A stretch of 64,000 nt of DNA from Okapia johnstoni (GCA_024291935.2 CM044320.1:27558001-27622000), one strand, 5' to 3'; shown: positions 23,196 to 39,517, counted from the stretch's first letter. Made by a program: numbers and translations. Notes: a model not told the origin generated them from the sequence alone.

Positions 23196-23438
23196 GAATT
23201 CTCCAGGCCAGAATACTTGAGTAGGTAGCCTTTCCCATGTCCGGGGAATCTTCCCAACCCAAGAATCAAACCAGGGTCTCCCACATTGCAGGCAGACTTT
23301 TTATCAGTTGAACCATGAGGGAAGCCCAACAATACTGTAGTTGGGTAGCCTTTCCCTTCTCTAGTGGATCTTCCCGACCCAGGAATCAAACCAGGGTCTC
23401 CTGCATTGAAGGCAGCTTCTTTACCAACTGAGTTATTT
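23196..23438 (-). mobile_element. Head-duplicated Bov-tA SINE
   Basis: On the minus strand: a head with AACTCAGTTGGTAAAG, a partial Bov-A body ending CAGTATTGTTGGG, a direct join to a second head (CTTCCCTCATGGTTCAACTG), then Bov-A up to CTGGCCTGGAGAATTCC. This is the same junction as at 7980-7990 and about 63260. It is 3' truncated against the neighbouring BovB. Confidence 0.88.
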
Positions 23439-24071
23439 TGAAATGATAGTTATCAGCTTATTTAAAAATGTTTTAAGTGAGTTCTTAGAGATTGGAGAAA
23501 TATCACAGCAGAGATACTAAAGACTGAAAGATTTGTTAATTCAGACTTAGGTGAGAATTCAGGACCCACTAACCCTTGCCTGCAAAACACTAGAAGAGAA
23601 ATCATTTGCTGGACTGATTTCTACTCTGTGCGGTGGACACAGGCTTTCTTCAGAACTCTGAGCAAGTATCTGATTGTGGAACTTAAAAAAAATAAAATAA
23701 AATAAAAACAGTGACACCAAAAAAAAAAAAAAAAGTGAGGGTTCCTGATCCATGAAAGTTTAAAGGAAGGAATAGAGAGAACTTTTCTTCTACTGTTCCT
23801 CAAACACTAATGTGCTAGGCTAGTCTTCAAGACAAAAAATGTGCCCCTGCCTTCAAGGAACTTCTGCTCCAATAGGGAAATTAGATATGTATCCAAATAA
23901 TGACACTTTAACACACAGAGGTATGTTCAAATGATGGATGGCTTGTGAAGCTCAAAATAAGTACAGTCTCCATAACACATGGTCATAGCCTCTATTGGAC
24001 TCTGTACTGACCATGAACACATTGAGAACCAGAGTGGCAGCCCTTGAACTTTGACTTAGAGATACTATCCC

Positions 24072-24400
24072 TTTCTTTTCTTAAAAAAAAATTTATTAAG
24101 GTAACATTGGTTTAGGATATTAATCAAGTTTCATGTGCACACTGTATTTGTTCTTCTATAGACCCTACTGTGTGCCACCACTGAAAATGTAGTTTCCGTC
24201 TGTCACCATACAGCTGACCCCCTTCACCTATTTTGCCTTCTCTCATCACTGCTCTCTTCTCTGTATCTACATGTGTTTCTTTTTGTGTGGTTTGTTCACT
24301 AATCTTGTTTGTTATATTCCACATATAAGTGCAATCATACGGTGTTTGTCTTTCTCGTCTGACTTATTTCATTTGGTAGGATATCAAGATACATGCGTGT
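24072..24400 (-). mobile_element. Old L1 3' end fragment
   Basis: TTTATTAAGGTAACATTGGT, CTACTGTGTGCCACCACTGA and TCTGACTTATTTCATTTGGT mark an older L1 3' terminus on the minus strand. Confidence 0.75.
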
Positions 24401-24829
24401 TTTTGCAAATTAATAGTGCCATTCTCCTTCTCTTCCTTTCTCCTTGACCCTGAGCAGCATCTTCAGCACCTTTTTATGCTGGCTGAGCTTGAAGGCAGGT
24501 TTAAAAGGGCCCCTGTTTTATTCAATCCACCTCTGCTTCATGCCTCAAGACTTCTCCAGGGAGGTTTCATGTCCCATCCCTGAAACTCGTTGCATACCAG
24601 AACTCTGAAGGTGTGATTTTACCTGGAAAAATGCCTGAAATGATGCCACAAGAAGAGGTGGCTGCGGGCCAGGAATTCTTTTTTCTCTTCTATTGGAGAG
24701 TATGTTCCCTGGTACGGGAAGAAAAGTCTCAAATTGTTTTGTATTCGGTATACATGTCACAGATGTCCCAAAACTTTACAACTTTGTCTTTAGAGTAACT
24801 TGGATGCAGGTTTTTTTTTTTTTTAATCT

Positions 24830-24950
24830 CTAGTTGACAGAATAAGAAACTGAGACTTAAAAGAGAAACGATACTGCTCATCTAAAGTCATATGGTAAAC
24901 ACTGGACCCAGGATTTGATGTATCTATATATAGGAAGTCCAGGCTTTTTG
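24830..24950 (-). mobile_element. MIR SINE fragment
   Basis: GAATAAGAAACTGAGACTTA, then AAAGTCATATGGTAAACACT, is a decayed reverse MIR core. Confidence 0.6.
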
Positions 24951-25917
24951 CCTTTATTTCAAATTCTTTTCAGCACCCCCCCAATGCATTTATTATATTT
25001 TCAAACTCAGAATGGAGAGTCTGAGCAACAGAAAGTTGTCATTATAGCAGTTGGTTTTACAGCACAAGTGACTGTACTAAATAGCATTGCAGGAACCTAA
25101 CTCCCCTTGATATTCTGTGAGCAGGGTGGGGGGGGGTGGGGAATGATGGAAGGGACTTGACAGGTTCTGCCACAAAATATTTTCTAACTTGTGAATATAA
25201 ACAGACAATAGAAAGATTATAGATATAAATGGCAATTAGATTTTTGTATCTTTTTTCCACTTATCTTTCAAAAATAAATACATAACTACATGGTTTACAA
25301 TGTCACTATTTTTCTAAAAATCCAAATATTGAACTTTGAAAAAGGCAACTTTATTTGCCTTGCTAAGTAGAACTTTATGATATTTCTTCTCTGATTTCAG
25401 TTTATAAGCACAAAAACCATGAAATTTTCAGTGTGTAAAAGGCATATTTTTTTTTTGTACTTTATAAGGCTTTAGGACAGCTGAAATGAATTAACTTGAA
25501 CATTCCAAGAAATCACCTTCTGGCTGAGACTACACAGAAAAAGTCTCACTTCAAAAGACTTTTAAAGAGACATATGTGCAATGGAAATGACTTCTCAGCC
25601 TTAATGTACTGCCTGCCTTTTTGATGATTATCATATTTATTTTAACAAATTTAAAAGGACATCATTCAGATTTTGGAAGAGTATTTACTTTTTTTGGTTA
25701 CCAGTATTTACCCAGTTAACAGTGACTTTTCTTTATTTATGAGTTTGGATCATTGCCTGTTAATTTCTAACAGCTTCTTGGTGAAAATTTTCCTATTTGA
25801 AAATCATACCCTAAAAATATCTTGTCTGAATTTTTCAATTCATCTTTCAAATATTTTAAGAAAATAATAGGAAACTTCAGTCATTTACAGTCCTAACAAT
25901 ATTGCTTTTCAAATAAT

Positions 25918-26200
25918 GGTGATAGGATATGAAGCAGTTAAGAGCACACAGTCTGAAGCCATAATGCCGGACTTGAATTCTGGTCTGATAATGTGTCAAC
26001 TGTGTCATATTATACAAGTCATTCAACTTCTCTGTGCCTTTGAGTCCTGTGCTTTTAAGTGTAATAAGTAACAGTGTCTATCTCATAAGAAGCTATATAG
26101 ATTAATTAATGTAAGTAATTAATATATGTAAACTACTTGGAGGAGGCATCAAACTTATTAAATGCCAGATATATCTATACAAAATAGTGAGTATATGTGT
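25918..26200 (+). mobile_element. MIR SINE
   Basis: Nearly complete MIR: AAGCAGTTAAGAGCACACAG (tRNA-like part), CAAGTCATTCAACTTCTCTG and TGTAAACTACTTGGAGGAGG. Confidence 0.82.
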
Positions 26201-26946
26201 GTGTCAATAGCTGCTGCTATTATAAATAATTTTTATTGCAGTAACATGTATAGTTAAGTCCACTGGCTATTTATAAACAAGAAGTCAAATATAGCTTAAA
26301 GCAATAATAAGGAGAAAATAACTAGAAGAACTATGAAATATGACAGAAACCACAAACTTAACTTTCTATTGCATTTTTAAAGAGAGGAGGTAGAGATGTT
26401 ACGTAACACAGAAAAAGGAGCAAAATTAAGTATACTTGCCATTCAAAGTGAAAAAAGCGCATGTAAATAATATACATACTCTATTCCCAATTGGCAGCCA
26501 CAGTGCTCCTTTGAAAACATAAGTCAAATAAAGACACTTTCCCTGCTTCAACTCTTCAAAGGTTCCCTGCCTCACTCAGTATAAAAGTCCTCATACTGGT
26601 CAATCTGGCTTTGAAACATCAGGATTGCAACCCAGTCAATACCCCTCTATAGTCACTAACTTAAATTTTATTCCTGTCCTCATTCATTCTGTTTTGACCA
26701 TGTTGGCCTTCTTTCTGTTTTGTGAGTAGAGCACACATACCTCAGGGCCTTGGCATCATCTTTCTCTTCTGCTTAGAAAACTTTCCTCAGATATGTCTAC
26801 ACCACACTCTGCATCTCCTTCAATTATTTGCTGAAACTCACCTGAATATGTCTCTTCTAACCACCATATTTAAAACAGCAACTACCATGTCCTCCTGGAC
26901 TCAAAGCTCTATTCCTGCTTCCCTTTTTTTCTGTATAACATCCCTT

Positions 26947-27184
26947 TCAGTCATAGTGTGGTGGTGGTTTAGTTGCTAAGTATGTCTGGCTCTTGTGACC
27001 TCATGGACAGTAGCCCACCAGGCTCCTCTGTCCATGGGATTTTGCAGGCAAGAATACTGGAATGGAGTGCCATTTCCTTCGTCAGGGGATCTTCCGGGCC
27101 CAGGGATCAAACCCACATCTCCTGTGCTGCAGGTGGTCTCCTGCATTGCAGATTGAGCCACTAGGGAAGCTCAGTCATAGTGTG
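26947..27184 (-). mobile_element. Bov-tA SINE with 14-base target duplication
   Basis: The SINE body (about 26961-27170) lies on the minus strand (TTGCTAAGTATGTCTGGCTC to GAGCCACTAGGGAAGC). It is flanked by a perfect direct repeat TCAGTCATAGTGTG at 26947-26960 and 27171-27184. Confidence 0.95.
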
Positions 27185-27266
27185 TACCTTATTAATTATG
27201 TCTATAGTTTACTGCCCTCAGCTGCTGGACCATAAATTCTTTTAAGGAAAGCTTCCTTGTTTTTTC

Positions 27267-27267
<1 letters not shown>

Positions 27268-27314
<47 letters not shown>

Positions 27315-27318
27315 ATAT
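27268..27318. repeat. (GT)n/(TA)n microsatellite
   Basis: A pure GT tract of about 30 bases flanked by TATA/GCATAT repeats, within the L2 remnant. Confidence 0.95.
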
Positions 27319-27362
27319 ATATGCATTATATATGGAAATTGTCTTAAACAGAAGGAGACATT

Positions 27363-28508
27363 CAGTAGACATATCAATTCAGTTCAGTCACTCAGTCGTG
27401 TCCAACTCTTTGCGACCCCATGAATTGCAGCACGCCAGGCCTCTCTGTCCATCACCAACTCCCGGAGTCTACCCAAACCCATGTCCATCGAGTCGGTGAT
27501 GCCATCTAACCATCTCATCCTCCGTCGTCCCCTTCTCCTCCCGCCCCCAATCCTATCCAGAATTAGGGTCTTTTCCAATGCGTCAACCCTTCGCATGAGG
27601 TGGCCAAAGTATTGGAGTTTCAGCTTCAACATCAGACCTTCCAATGAACACCCAGGATTGATCTCTTTTAGGATGGATTGATTGGATCTCCTTGCAGTCC
27701 AAGGGACTCTCAAGAGTCTTCTCCAACACCACAGTTCAAAAGCATCAATTCTTCGGTGCTCAGCTTTCTTCACCATTCAACTCTCACATCCATACATGAC
27801 CACTGGAAAAACCATAGCCTTGACTAGACGGACCTTTGTTGGCAAAGTAATGTCTCTGCTTTTAAATATGCTATCTAGGTTGGCCATAACCTTCCTTCCA
27901 AGGAGTAAGCGTCTTTTAATTTCATGGCTGCAATCACCATCAGCAGTGATTCTGGAGCCCAAAAAAATAAAGTCTGACACTGTTTCCACTGTTTCCCCAT
28001 CTATTTCCCATGAAGTGATGGGACCAGATGCCATGATCTTAGTTTTCTGAACGTTGAGCTTTAAGCCAACTTTTTCACTCTCCTCTTTCACCTTCATCAA
28101 GAGGCTCTTTAGTTCTTCTTCACTTTTTCTGGAACATCGAAAAAGCAAGAGAGTTCCAGAAAAACATCTATTTCTGCTTTATTGACTATGCCAAAGCCTT
28201 TGACTGTGTGGATCACAATAAACTGTGGAAAATTCTGAAAGAGATGGGAATACCAGACCACCTGACCTGCCTCTTGAGAAACCTGTATGCAGGTCAGGAA
28301 GCAACAGTTAGAACTGGACATGGAACAACAGACTGGTTCCAAATAGGAAAAGGAGTACGTCAAGGCTGTATATTGTCACCCTGTTTATTTAACTTATATG
28401 CAGAGTACATCTTGAGAAACGCTGGGCTGGAACTGGAATCAAGATTGCTGGGAGAAATATCAATAACCTCAGATATGTGGATGACACCACCCTTATGGCA
28501 GTAGACAT
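27363..28508 (-). mobile_element. BovB LINE with inverted 5' part (twin-priming structure)
   Basis: From 27373 to about 28125 the sequence is minus-strand BovB: 3' tail, C-terminal region and back to the codons for SEEELKSLLMKV. From about 28128 to 28498 it is plus-strand BovB RT sequence (EKAREFQKNIYFCFIDYAKA to a broken YADD-region ending at CACCCTTATGGCA). In the element the end of the plus part adjoins the start of the minus part within a base or two, so one copy was inserted with its 5' part flipped. The direct repeat CAGTAGACAT (27363-27372, 28499-28508) flanks it. The plus segment reads MWMTPPLWQ where the YADD region should be because of a frameshift near 28430. Confidence 0.9.
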
Positions 28509-28542
28509 TTGCTGAATGAATAAATCCCCTTTTTTAGTCATA

Positions 28543-28780
28543 CATAAATGTGTATGTGTGTGTTAGTCACTCAGTCATGTCCAACTCTTTGTGATCCCAT
28601 GGACTGTAGCCTGCCAGGCTCCTCTGTCACTGGAATTTTCCAGGCAAGAATACTGGAGTGGGTTGCTATTCCCTTCTTCAGGGGATCTTCCCTGACCCAG
28701 GATTCGAACCGGGGTCTCCTGCATTGCAGACAGATTCTTTACTGTCTGAATCACCAGGGAAGTCCCATAAATGTGTATGT
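28543..28780 (-). mobile_element. Bov-tA SINE with 15-base target duplication
   Basis: Minus-strand SINE (28558-28765; TTAGTCACTCAGTCATGTCC to TGAATCACCAGGGAAGTCC) flanked by perfect direct repeats CATAAATGTGTATGT at 28543-28557 and 28766-28780. Confidence 0.95.
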
Positions 28781-29574
28781 ATGTATGTACACAAGTATAA
28801 ACATAATATATGACATTGAAGAAAATTAAATATCCAAATAAAAGAATATTAGTGAATTTGAGTAGATGTAAAGTTCATAACGAAAATAGAAATTTAACTA
28901 TGAAGTTATCAAGCATTTAGAAGAAGTAGTTTGAGAATTTTAAACCAGAAGACAAATAACTGAAAGGATAAATAATTCTTTCTCAAAGTCTCCTGAATTA
29001 TAACCAGTACTGTGCCTTTGTGACATAAAGTGAGACCACTTTTTAAAAAATTTATATTGAAATATCATTGATTTACACATTATATTTTAAAAATAAAAGT
29101 GCAGTCACTATAAATGCTGCTGCTCTCCACGCTGCCATGTGAATAACCATTTCTCTCCCAATTACTCTCTTCGGTGCCTTTATTATTATTTTTTCATTCT
29201 CCACAATTTGCATATCAAAGATACCAGTCACATCCAAAGATATTTAGTTGATTTGAGTCTCTAGAGCTATGAAAGTAATTAGAAGGAGAATAGATACTCA
29301 AAGGAGAGAGATGGCAAATGAGGAAAAATAGTTCAAAAATTTTTATTTATACTGGATTAGAACAAATCTTTTTTTCTCTATATATTTCAGTCAAGACAAC
29401 TTTTTCTTTCTTGTAATTCCATTCCCTTATTCCTCATTAAGGCACAGTTCTTTATCCTCTAGAAAGTTTTTTTAATTTATAAAATTAGTCCAGATGAAAG
29501 CTTTTTCTCATTCTTTATTTAGCACATATATTATACGATTAGCAATTTACTCAGTATCATTCTCTTATTATTGA

Positions 29575-29973
<399 letters not shown>

Positions 29974-30077
29974 TAGAAGAATTAATACTTTTGAAATCCA
30001 TTAAATTTGCTATGGGTAATGGGGTATTGAATTAAGAGCTAGCACAGAATTACACATTGTGAGAATCCTATATGGTC

Positions 30078-30325
30078 ACCTGGTATAGTGATTAGGAGAT
30101 AATAGTTTATGTTAGAATCCTGGTCCCTTTACAAAACAGCTGTAGGACACCCTGGTCTTAACTAACCTCGAAATGCCTCATTTCTTAATCTGTAAAAGGG
30201 ATATAATAATAACTACTTCATAGGATTGTTGCAAGGATAAAATGACATAATAATTGTTAAAGGGTTATAATAGTACCTTGCACATAAGTAGCTCCAATTT
30301 AAGTGTGTACTAAATAAATACATGT
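30078..30325 (+). mobile_element. MIR SINE
   Basis: Near-complete MIR: CTGGTATAGTGATTAGGAGA, CATTTCTTAATCTGTAAAAG, ACTTCATAGGATTGTTGCAA and TAGTACCTTGCACATAAGTA. Confidence 0.85.
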
Positions 30326-32218
30326 CAATTTATTGATCATTTTGTAACATATTCCTCTTACTGGGTAGGATTCTCAACCTTTGCTCTAGCATCTGCCGAG
30401 TTAACTCACAATTAAAGTTTTTCAGTATAAGATAAGCCTGGCTGGGAATAGAAGGACAGGAAGATGATGGTCTAATGAATCATAGAAAAAGAAAAGACAA
30501 CTGGAAGTGGTTGTGGAGAAATTATTAGGAACTTTTTTAAAAATCAAGATAAAATGTGAAAACCAAAGGAAAGGACATAACCAAGGGTCCAAGCTTATGA
30601 ACTGTGAATATTGCAAGAATAAGTCTATCCTTTGTAATCATGAGGAACTGGAACACAGAAGAGATAGTAAATTTTCAATATGTAGCATTTCTGTATCATC
30701 AGAACATGTAAGTAGCATTGTCCTACATGCTACAGAATATATGAAACTGGAGAAATGGCTGTAAGTCTAATCAGAAGTGTACAGAAATCACATGGAACTT
30801 TAGAAATAAATACATAGAAAGAAAAAATAGTTAAATATAGTATGTTGACTAGAGCTTGTGTTATTTAAATCATGTTTTAACTTTTAAGTTTCTAAATTTG
30901 CTTTCATGTACTTTAAAATTTAGAACCCCAGAACTCATGTCTATTTCTAGTAGCAGACAGCTTAAGTAAAAGTTGTACAGAGACTAGAACAAGTGTGTTC
31001 AGAAGGGGTAGGGTAGTGTATTAATCAAGTGATCCATTATTAAGACGCTGGTTTTGAAAATGCCATCACATTCTACGTTAGGATAAAAATGCACAGTTGA
31101 TGTTGTGTGATAGGAAAGAGGAATGAGTTATTGAATATACAAGTTGTGTGGTAGAAAAAGAGAATCAAGAATTAAATCTACAAATGAGATTTGTGGGAGA
31201 ATATGGGATTAAATGCAGACAAAATAGAATGGTGGGGTAGAGAGGGGAATTTAAGCGCTCTGGGCGCCGTGGGAAAGTCTGGCGGATGGGGCCATGGAAG
31301 TGGAGAGAGAGATATGAAAAAGGGGTAGTTTGAAAGGATCTTAAGATAAGCCTGGCTTTTTTAATACCACTTTCCCAGGGCTACCCTGGTTGAATGCCAG
31401 GGATTGACCTAAGTGTTAGTGATTTCTCGAAGCTTAAGGAATTACATAAATAAGCTTTTACAAAAAGGAAGCCATGCAAACACTAAAAAACAGCTAGTCA
31501 TCGACTAAATTTACAAATAATATTAATTGACAAATTAAATTTAAATTAAATGTATAAATAATACTAATATTAAATTTCCATATAATATAATCAGCTATTG
31601 CCAAGTTCCACTGAGTTAAAATCTCTATCTTTCAACTTTTCTCTAGATAGTATTCCATTAACTCATAAAGTTGACCAGTAAATATTTAAGTGTAAAAAGT
31701 TTGCAGATTCTAAATTTTATTATTACCTATTTATATGTTGCAAGTAAACAGATATTTTTCCTGAAATACCAGGTTCTTCATTCCATGTGAAAAGAATTTG
31801 TTATATCTTTGCTTGTTCTGTAAGACGTGAAAGGGAATTTATTTACATCTTCTAACAGAAAAGTTTTAACTTAATTCATGATCACTTTTAAATCATAATA
31901 CGGTGCATGTTATAGGGTTATAAATTTAGGGAAAGATGGATATTTATTAAAAGCTGTATTTATCATTATTTAAAATTAACATGTGCAAAAATTTAACATT
32001 TATTCCTAGAGAACTATGTTTCTAATATCTCTGTATAAACCCATAACTAAACGAAAAAAGCCTCAAGGTAACCAAAATAGGGCTAGATTAGCCTTAATAC
32101 GACAATGAGCTAAAATGTTAGAAACTAAAATTTTATTACAGTTTTAATTACACTTTTTAACAGTTTCCAAGAGAAGAGGGAAAGTATGAAAGCTTGTAAA
32201 TTTATGCCCAGAACCTTT

Positions 32219-32340
32219 ACTAAGGGACCCGCCTGCCAGAACAGGAGACATTAAGTGACTAGGGGTTAGATCCCTGGGTTGGGAAGGTCCCCTGGTGGGC
32301 TACAGTCCATGGGGTGGCACAGAGTCAGACACGACTGAGC
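32219..32340 (+). mobile_element. Bov-tA SINE with internal deletion
   Basis: The head (GGGACCCGCCTGCCAGAACA, then GGTTAGATCCCTGGGTTGGG) joins directly from GGTCCCCTGG to TGGGCTACAGTCCATGGGGT, skipping about 70 bases of the Bov-A body. Confidence 0.85.
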
Positions 32341-33377
32341 ACAGACAGCACAACCTTTGTTTAGTTCAGTTTGATTAAGCTGTATGTGATGTGCCCACTG
32401 ATTTTAAAGGTAGACACTGAGGTGACACGGAACAAGCCAGAAGGGCAGAACTGTTACACTATTAGCTACTTTCCAAAAAAAGTGTTTCAAGTCTCATTCC
32501 TGTTCTTTAGTACTTCGCTTCACTCATTGGTGAATAGGAGCATAGAAAACTTTAAATAGAAAATCTGTAAATTGAGTTCTAAAAAACCTATAAATTTTAT
32601 ATGCAAACCCAGCCTTCCACAGCAGCTCATTTCAACCCTGTGCTCTAGGAAAAGGAGAAAAAGAGAAAACAAGTCTATTAAGACAGAAGAGTGGGTAGGC
32701 AGGTTCTGGGAAAGGGGAAGGTGGGTGATGTTATTAGGATGTGCACATGTGTTTATGTGTTGTCCAAGAGGCGGGGCCGGGGGGGTGTTTGCCAGGTGGA
32801 TGAGAGAATTATTAAGAGATTTGTCCAAAACGGAGAGATGAAGGAAGAGGATGAGAATAATGATAAAATAAGGATAGCTCTGATTTCATTCCTTAGCTCT
32901 GTCAGTTGCCTATCAAGGCCAGAAAAAGAAGAGCAGCCTTTGAGCATATTTGTCTGTCTTACAGAAACTTCTCAATCCGCTATGTTTACTCCGGTGCCTT
33001 TGCACCTGAGTTGGTCTCCAGAGAATTAATGGCAACAGCAACAGTGCCACCAGCACTTGGCCCAATATTTTCTCATAGTAGGTGTGAGTAGCTGTTTAAT
33101 AAATATCTTAATGACTTCTTAAAGGCAGATAATTTTTCCATCCTGCTTAAGTGATAGTGACACTGTAATCCTTTTAGAGTTACAACTGCATAACTATTTC
33201 TATATAAATATATGTAATATGTATTAAAGGAGTTAGGTTTGGTTAGCTGTTGTTTTCTTTAGCACTTGTGAACCTATACTCAAAAGCAAAAGGGGGTTTT
33301 TTTTTCCCCCATATACTCATTCCTAGTTTTTAAATCAAGATTATGTTAACCTCTAAAAAGCAAAACATATATAGAAA

Positions 33378-33482
33378 AAATTTTTTAACTTTTATTTTAT
33401 GTTGGAGTAGAATCAATTAACAATGTTGTGTTAATTTCAGGTGTCCAGCAAAGTGATTCAGTTATACATATATGTATATCTA
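33378..33482 (-). mobile_element. L1 3' end remnant
   Basis: ATTAACAATGTTGTGTTAAT and AGCAAAGTGATTCAGTTATA are reverse-strand L1 terminal sequence. Confidence 0.75.
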
Positions 33483-33506
33483 CTTAAAATGATTATAAAT
33501 TAAGTT

Positions 33507-33712
33507 AGGTGTTAGTTGCTCAGTCATGTCTGACTCTTAAGATCCTGTAGGCTGGAGCCCACCAGGCTCTTCTGTCCATTGAATTCTTTAGGTCAGAATA
33601 CCAGAATGAGTTGTCATTTTCTTTTCCAGGGGATCTTCCTGACCCAGGGATCAAACCTGGGTCTCCTGCATTGCAGACAGATTCTTTACCATCTGAGCCA
33701 CCAGGGAAGCCC
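33507..33712 (-). mobile_element. Bov-tA SINE
   Basis: Minus-strand copy from GTTAGTTGCTCAGTCATGTC to TGAGCCACCAGGGAAGCCCC. Confidence 0.92.
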
Positions 33713-33816
33713 CAAAATGGTTATACTTACCTCAAAAAATGTGTTTGACAACCTTTTTTTTTTTTTTTAACATTTTCAGCACTAAATTATTTAGATAGTT
33801 TGTTCATTGAAATTTT

Positions 33817-33966
33817 GGGCTTCCCAGGTGGCACTAGTGGTAAAGAACCTGCCTGCCAATGCAGGAGACCTAAGGGACATGGGTTCAATGAATTCCATGG
33901 AAAAAGGAGCCTGGTGGGCTACAGTCCATAGGGTCACAAAGAATTGGACACAACTGAGTGACTAAG
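33817..33966 (+). mobile_element. Bov-tA SINE with internal deletion
   Basis: Full head (GGGCTTCCCAGGTGGCACTA), then a jump from GGGTTCAAT to GAATTCCATGGAAAAAGGAG, which removes about 70 bases of the B-box 3' side and Bov-A start. The end is intact, followed by a CA-rich tail. Confidence 0.88.
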
Positions 33967-34462
33967 CACAAGCGCACACAAACACACACACACACAAATA
34001 ATCTATAAAGCCTTCTGGACTTGGACCTTGGGATGGGGAACAGGCCAGGCAGCAGTATAACTCAAGAGCTACAAGTTCACCTGACTTGGTGTTGTCTATT
34101 TTTCACCCCGAAGAGACACAGTCAATACCCTGATACCGCCTCCACCCACCTCGTAATGCTGGGCACAAGCACAGGTTTCTCTGACTTGTAGTGGCAACGG
34201 TAGTTACATCACACAGTAATTTTCCCAGCTTGTCACAAGGGAAGAGTAAAGAACTTAACCCAGAAACTCTCTTCCAACATAGCCCTGGAAACCCTCTGAC
34301 CAGGTTGCATGTTCTTCTGGTGGGTCATCACTGCCTTCTCCCTCCTCCATTGCTTAGCTTAGCTTTGATTTTAGCTCTTCAATTCTATTCTTACCACTCC
34401 AGCATTGATTTTTGAAAGGAAACTGGTAATCTGCACTAACTCGTCATTGTGTTGTAAGAGCA

Positions 34463-34633
34463 ATCATGTGTTTTCAGTTCAGTTCCGTATAGTCACTCAG
34501 TCGTATATGACTCTCTGTGACCCCATGGACTACAGCACGCCAGGCCTCCCTGTTCATCACCAACTCCCGGAGCTTGCTCAAACTCATGTCCATGAAGTCG
34601 GTGATGCCATCCAATCATTTCATCATGTATTTT
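34463..34633 (-). mobile_element. BovB LINE 3' end insertion
   Basis: About 147 bases of BovB 3' end on the minus strand (CAGTTCAGTTCCGTATAGTC to GGTGATGCCATCCAATCATT). It is flanked by ATCATGTGTTTT (34463-34474) and ATCATGTATTTT (34622-34633), a 12-base target duplication with one mismatch. A heavily 5'-truncated insertion. Confidence 0.85.
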
Positions 34634-34689
34634 AGGTGAATGATATGTACATCAATCACAAGCTTACTATACAGCAGCCACTTTAAAAC

Positions 34690-34865
34690 AGGTCCCCTTC
34701 TGTAATTCTCAAAACTGTACTATGAAATAGGCACTATTATTGTCTCCATGTTTTTAAGATAAGGAAATGAGACAATGTTTTAAATGACTCGGTAACACAG
34801 GTAATAAATGTCAGAGCAGAGATAAAATCAGGTATGTCCTAGACCCTAAGACTATAGCATGATCA
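34690..34865 (-). mobile_element. MIR SINE
   Basis: Reverse MIR: CACTATTATTGTCTCCATGT, ATAAGGAAATGAGACAATGT and GTAACACAGGTAATAAATGT. Confidence 0.65.
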
Positions 34866-36318
34866 ACTTTGTATACTGGCACAGATATAAATTTAAAATG
34901 TAATTGTCTTAAATCATTTGGGATAGTCCATACATGGAGGTAGAGACCCCAGTTTGAATAAAAGTGTTCTTTGGAGACTAGGTAATATCAGTGTTCACCT
35001 TTGGCAATGATACTGTGAACAAGGTTTGCTGTTTACCACTCCAGAACCTAGGAGTCTGCTTCTCAAAGCCCTTCTGAAAACATCCTCTCAAGACCTCCCT
35101 CAACCCTTCACTGAGTTTCTGGAATGTTTACCCAAGATTTACCTATGTGTCTTCACTTAAAGTTGCCAGAAATGTAGGAAAACACCATCTTCCTACGCGC
35201 TCCTGTGTGCCGCCAACACCACAGATCTCCTCATTTCTGTTTTCTTCCCTGATCAGAGAACAGGTGTTGCTCTCAAATTTTCATTATTATTCTGCTTGTT
35301 CTCTTCTGTTTTTGCTTCTCCTCATCTGTTGAGTGCTATTCAGAGATGTCATCTGTTACCTTATAGAAGGAAATCATATCATGATTGGCCATTAGGAATA
35401 AAATGTATGAAGTGAGCATACTTAGAATAAAGCATACCAAATCAGTGAAGTATTCTGAAGGGCCAGATAAGAGAAAAGCATGGAAAAAAATGGACTGAGA
35501 AAGAAGGTGAGCCAGGAACGCAGTGGGCCTGTGGTCAGGGTTCCACAGAAGCTAGACGACACGTGTAGAAACGGAACCCCATTCCTATGATAAGGGCATT
35601 TTAACTGGGGGATTTGGTTGCCCTGTAGATTTATACACTTCGGGATGGCTCAACCCCTTATGTTATCGTACAAAGAGGTTTTAATTTTTTCTCTTTCTGT
35701 ATTTCCTAGAACTTTATTCCCAAATCAGAATTTGTAGATCAGAGAACATTATCAATTTTGGTTTTGATTTGCTTTGTGGGTTTTATCTATTTATATATAT
35801 ATATAAAATGTTACTCATTTTCTTACAGGGTTTTAAGTTTGATACAGAAGAATAACACTATTTTCACTTCACAGGCTATATTTGAGTGCTGTTTATCAGA
35901 GATGAAACACTGGGTGGTATGGACCATTGGTCTGACCTAGGTTAAGTGTATCATGGGTCTTTTGTTCTAGTCCTCTGCATAGTTTCACACAGGAACATGG
36001 TCGTAAGGATAAGAGTAAATATTGCAGTGGATTTGCACAGTGAGTTTATATATGTTGGGTTATTTAGTGAAATTTATTTATGTTAGGTGGATGCTGGACA
36101 CAGATTTTGTTCATATCAGACATCTGCATGTGTGATGAATTTTGTTGTTGTTTTTTTTTTCTTGTTACTGTGAATATTATAGAGAAATGGAAGAGGAATC
36201 AGAGTATTTGTCCTAGAATGTTCGGCTGACTTTCACCCAGGTTATTTAAATGTGAGGACTAAACTGTTTGTCCAGTAGGTGGCACTCTTAGTCCTTGGAC
36301 CCCAGAGTTCACAGATGA

Positions 36319-39517
<3,199 letters not shown>

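Larger units (their letters stand above)
26495..28530 (+). mobile_element. L2 LINE 3' region, interrupted twice
   Basis: Ancient L2 recognised by CACTTTCCCTGCTTCAACTC, TACCTCAGGGCCTTGGCATC, TTAGAAAACTTTCCTCAGAT and the terminal TTGCTGAATGAATAAAT at 28509-28525. A Bov-tA (26961-27170) and a BovB (27373-28498) sit inside it. Removing each with one copy of its duplication restores a continuous L2. Confidence 0.8.

Noticed and set aside
25124..25140. G-run as a G-quadruplex
   Set aside because: Two G-runs separated by one T do not give four spaced tracts of a standard quadruplex motif; left unlisted as a feature.
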